Source: Bacteroidales bacterium
GTDB lineage: Bacteria; Bacteroidota; Bacteroidia; Bacteroidales; ML635J-15
DNA length: 5,152 nt
NCBI GenBank assembly: GCA_028701945.1
Contig: JAQVPT010000263.1
Coordinates: 1 to 5,152, forward strand
Direction of reading: 5' to 3'
The position numbers were made by a program, and so were the translations under genes. Shown one piece after another: positions 4,859-5,152 of the stretch. Numbering within the stretch: the first letter of the stretch is position 1; every line of letters begins with the position of its first letter. A model generated the notes under the pieces. It made no database searches. It was given only the letters and a program-made list of their open reading frames with translations, and was not told the origin of the DNA.

Positions 4859-5152
4859 ATGATAAAAGCTACATTTGAAAATATTCTACGGCAAATAACT
4901 GAATTCATTGCAGAATCTAATGATATAATCCAGATTTCCGTTTCCATGTTTACAAGTAAGGATTTGTTGGGGCAATTAGAAGAAAAGCTTAGAAATGATT
5001 GCTCTGTGGAAATAATAATCAGTGATCACGTTGAGAATAATAGATTATCGTTTGATAGATTTATTAGTCTTGGAGGAAGGGTATATGTTATTTCTAGAAG
5101 AAATGGGAAGTTTTTGCATGATAAGTTTGCTGTTTTCGATAACAAAAAAGTG
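4859..5152 (+). CDS. Phospholipase D-like domain protein, N-terminal part
   Basis: The frame starts at ATG 4859, the only Met after an in-frame stop at 4826-4828, and runs open for 98 codons to the right edge. The start MIKATFENILRQITEFIAES, the strand IIQISVSMFTSKDLLGQLEEKL (23-44) and EIIISDH (51-57), the GGRVYVIS strand (72-79) and then LHDKFAVFDN (86-95) match the N-terminal half of a PLD-like (PLDc_2) domain. His87, Lys89 and Asp94 form the HxKxxxxD catalytic motif. The family includes phosphodiesterases acting on phospholipids or nucleic acids, among them Nuc-type nucleases and proteins of defence islands. No signal peptide is seen, so it should be cytoplasmic. Whether there is a second HKD motif or an added helicase or other domain lies outside the window. 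It is divergent from the ligase-like gene and has its own -7 box. Confidence 0.8.
   Translation, partial: MIKATFENILRQITEFIAESNDIIQISVSMFTSKDLLGQLEEKLRNDCSVEIIISDHVENNRLSFDRFISLGGRVYVISRRNGKFLHDKFAVFDNKKV

Overview
The window is AT-rich and looks like a chromosomal segment of a Bacteroidota (Bacteroidetes) bacterium. Three things point there: several matches to the Bacteroidota -7 promoter element TAnnTTTG in front of genes, little sign of Shine-Dalgarno sequences, and a signal peptide ending in the phylum-typical form (...WGFTQ). The protein families also fit: a lipoprotein ApbE of the Bacteroidota type, a TrmH/SpoU methyltransferase and an O-antigen-ligase-like membrane protein. The genus cannot be told.

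Layout, left to right. Positions 1-69 hold the first 23 codons of a minus-strand gene that resembles an IS256-family transposase, so an insertion sequence probably runs off the left edge. Between it and the next gene, about 126-280, lies a C/T-skewed non-coding repeat: a CGCAAAG-type heptamer array bracketed by two copies of a TTCGACTAC-type element. Then come five complete minus-strand genes: a DUF6508-like protein (304-804), an ApbE flavin transferase lipoprotein (1014-2015), a small secreted protein of unknown function (2100-2528), a TrmH-family RNA methyltransferase (2559-3365) and an O-antigen ligase/polymerase-like membrane protein (3452-4708). A divergent promoter region (4709-4858) separates these from a plus-strand gene starting at 4859. 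That gene encodes a phospholipase D-like (HxKxxxxD) protein and is cut by the right edge.

Transcription on the minus strand runs from the ligase-like gene towards the transposase. The methyltransferase and the small secreted protein are only 30 bases apart and are probably co-transcribed. apbE has its own good -7 element, which also settles its start codon. The genes do not form one obvious pathway; they look like housekeeping and envelope genes next to a mobile-element and repeat boundary on the left and a possible accessory nuclease/lipase gene on the right.

I found no CRISPR array, tRNA, rRNA or recognisable riboswitch, and no clear new multi-gene system. The most interesting points are the repeat block beside the IS end, the PLD-like gene with its divergent promoter region, the promoter that nearly touches the ligase start codon, and two sequence oddities in ApbE. 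The 811-1013 gap holds only a small inverted repeat next to the DUF6508-like start and no convincing gene or terminator.
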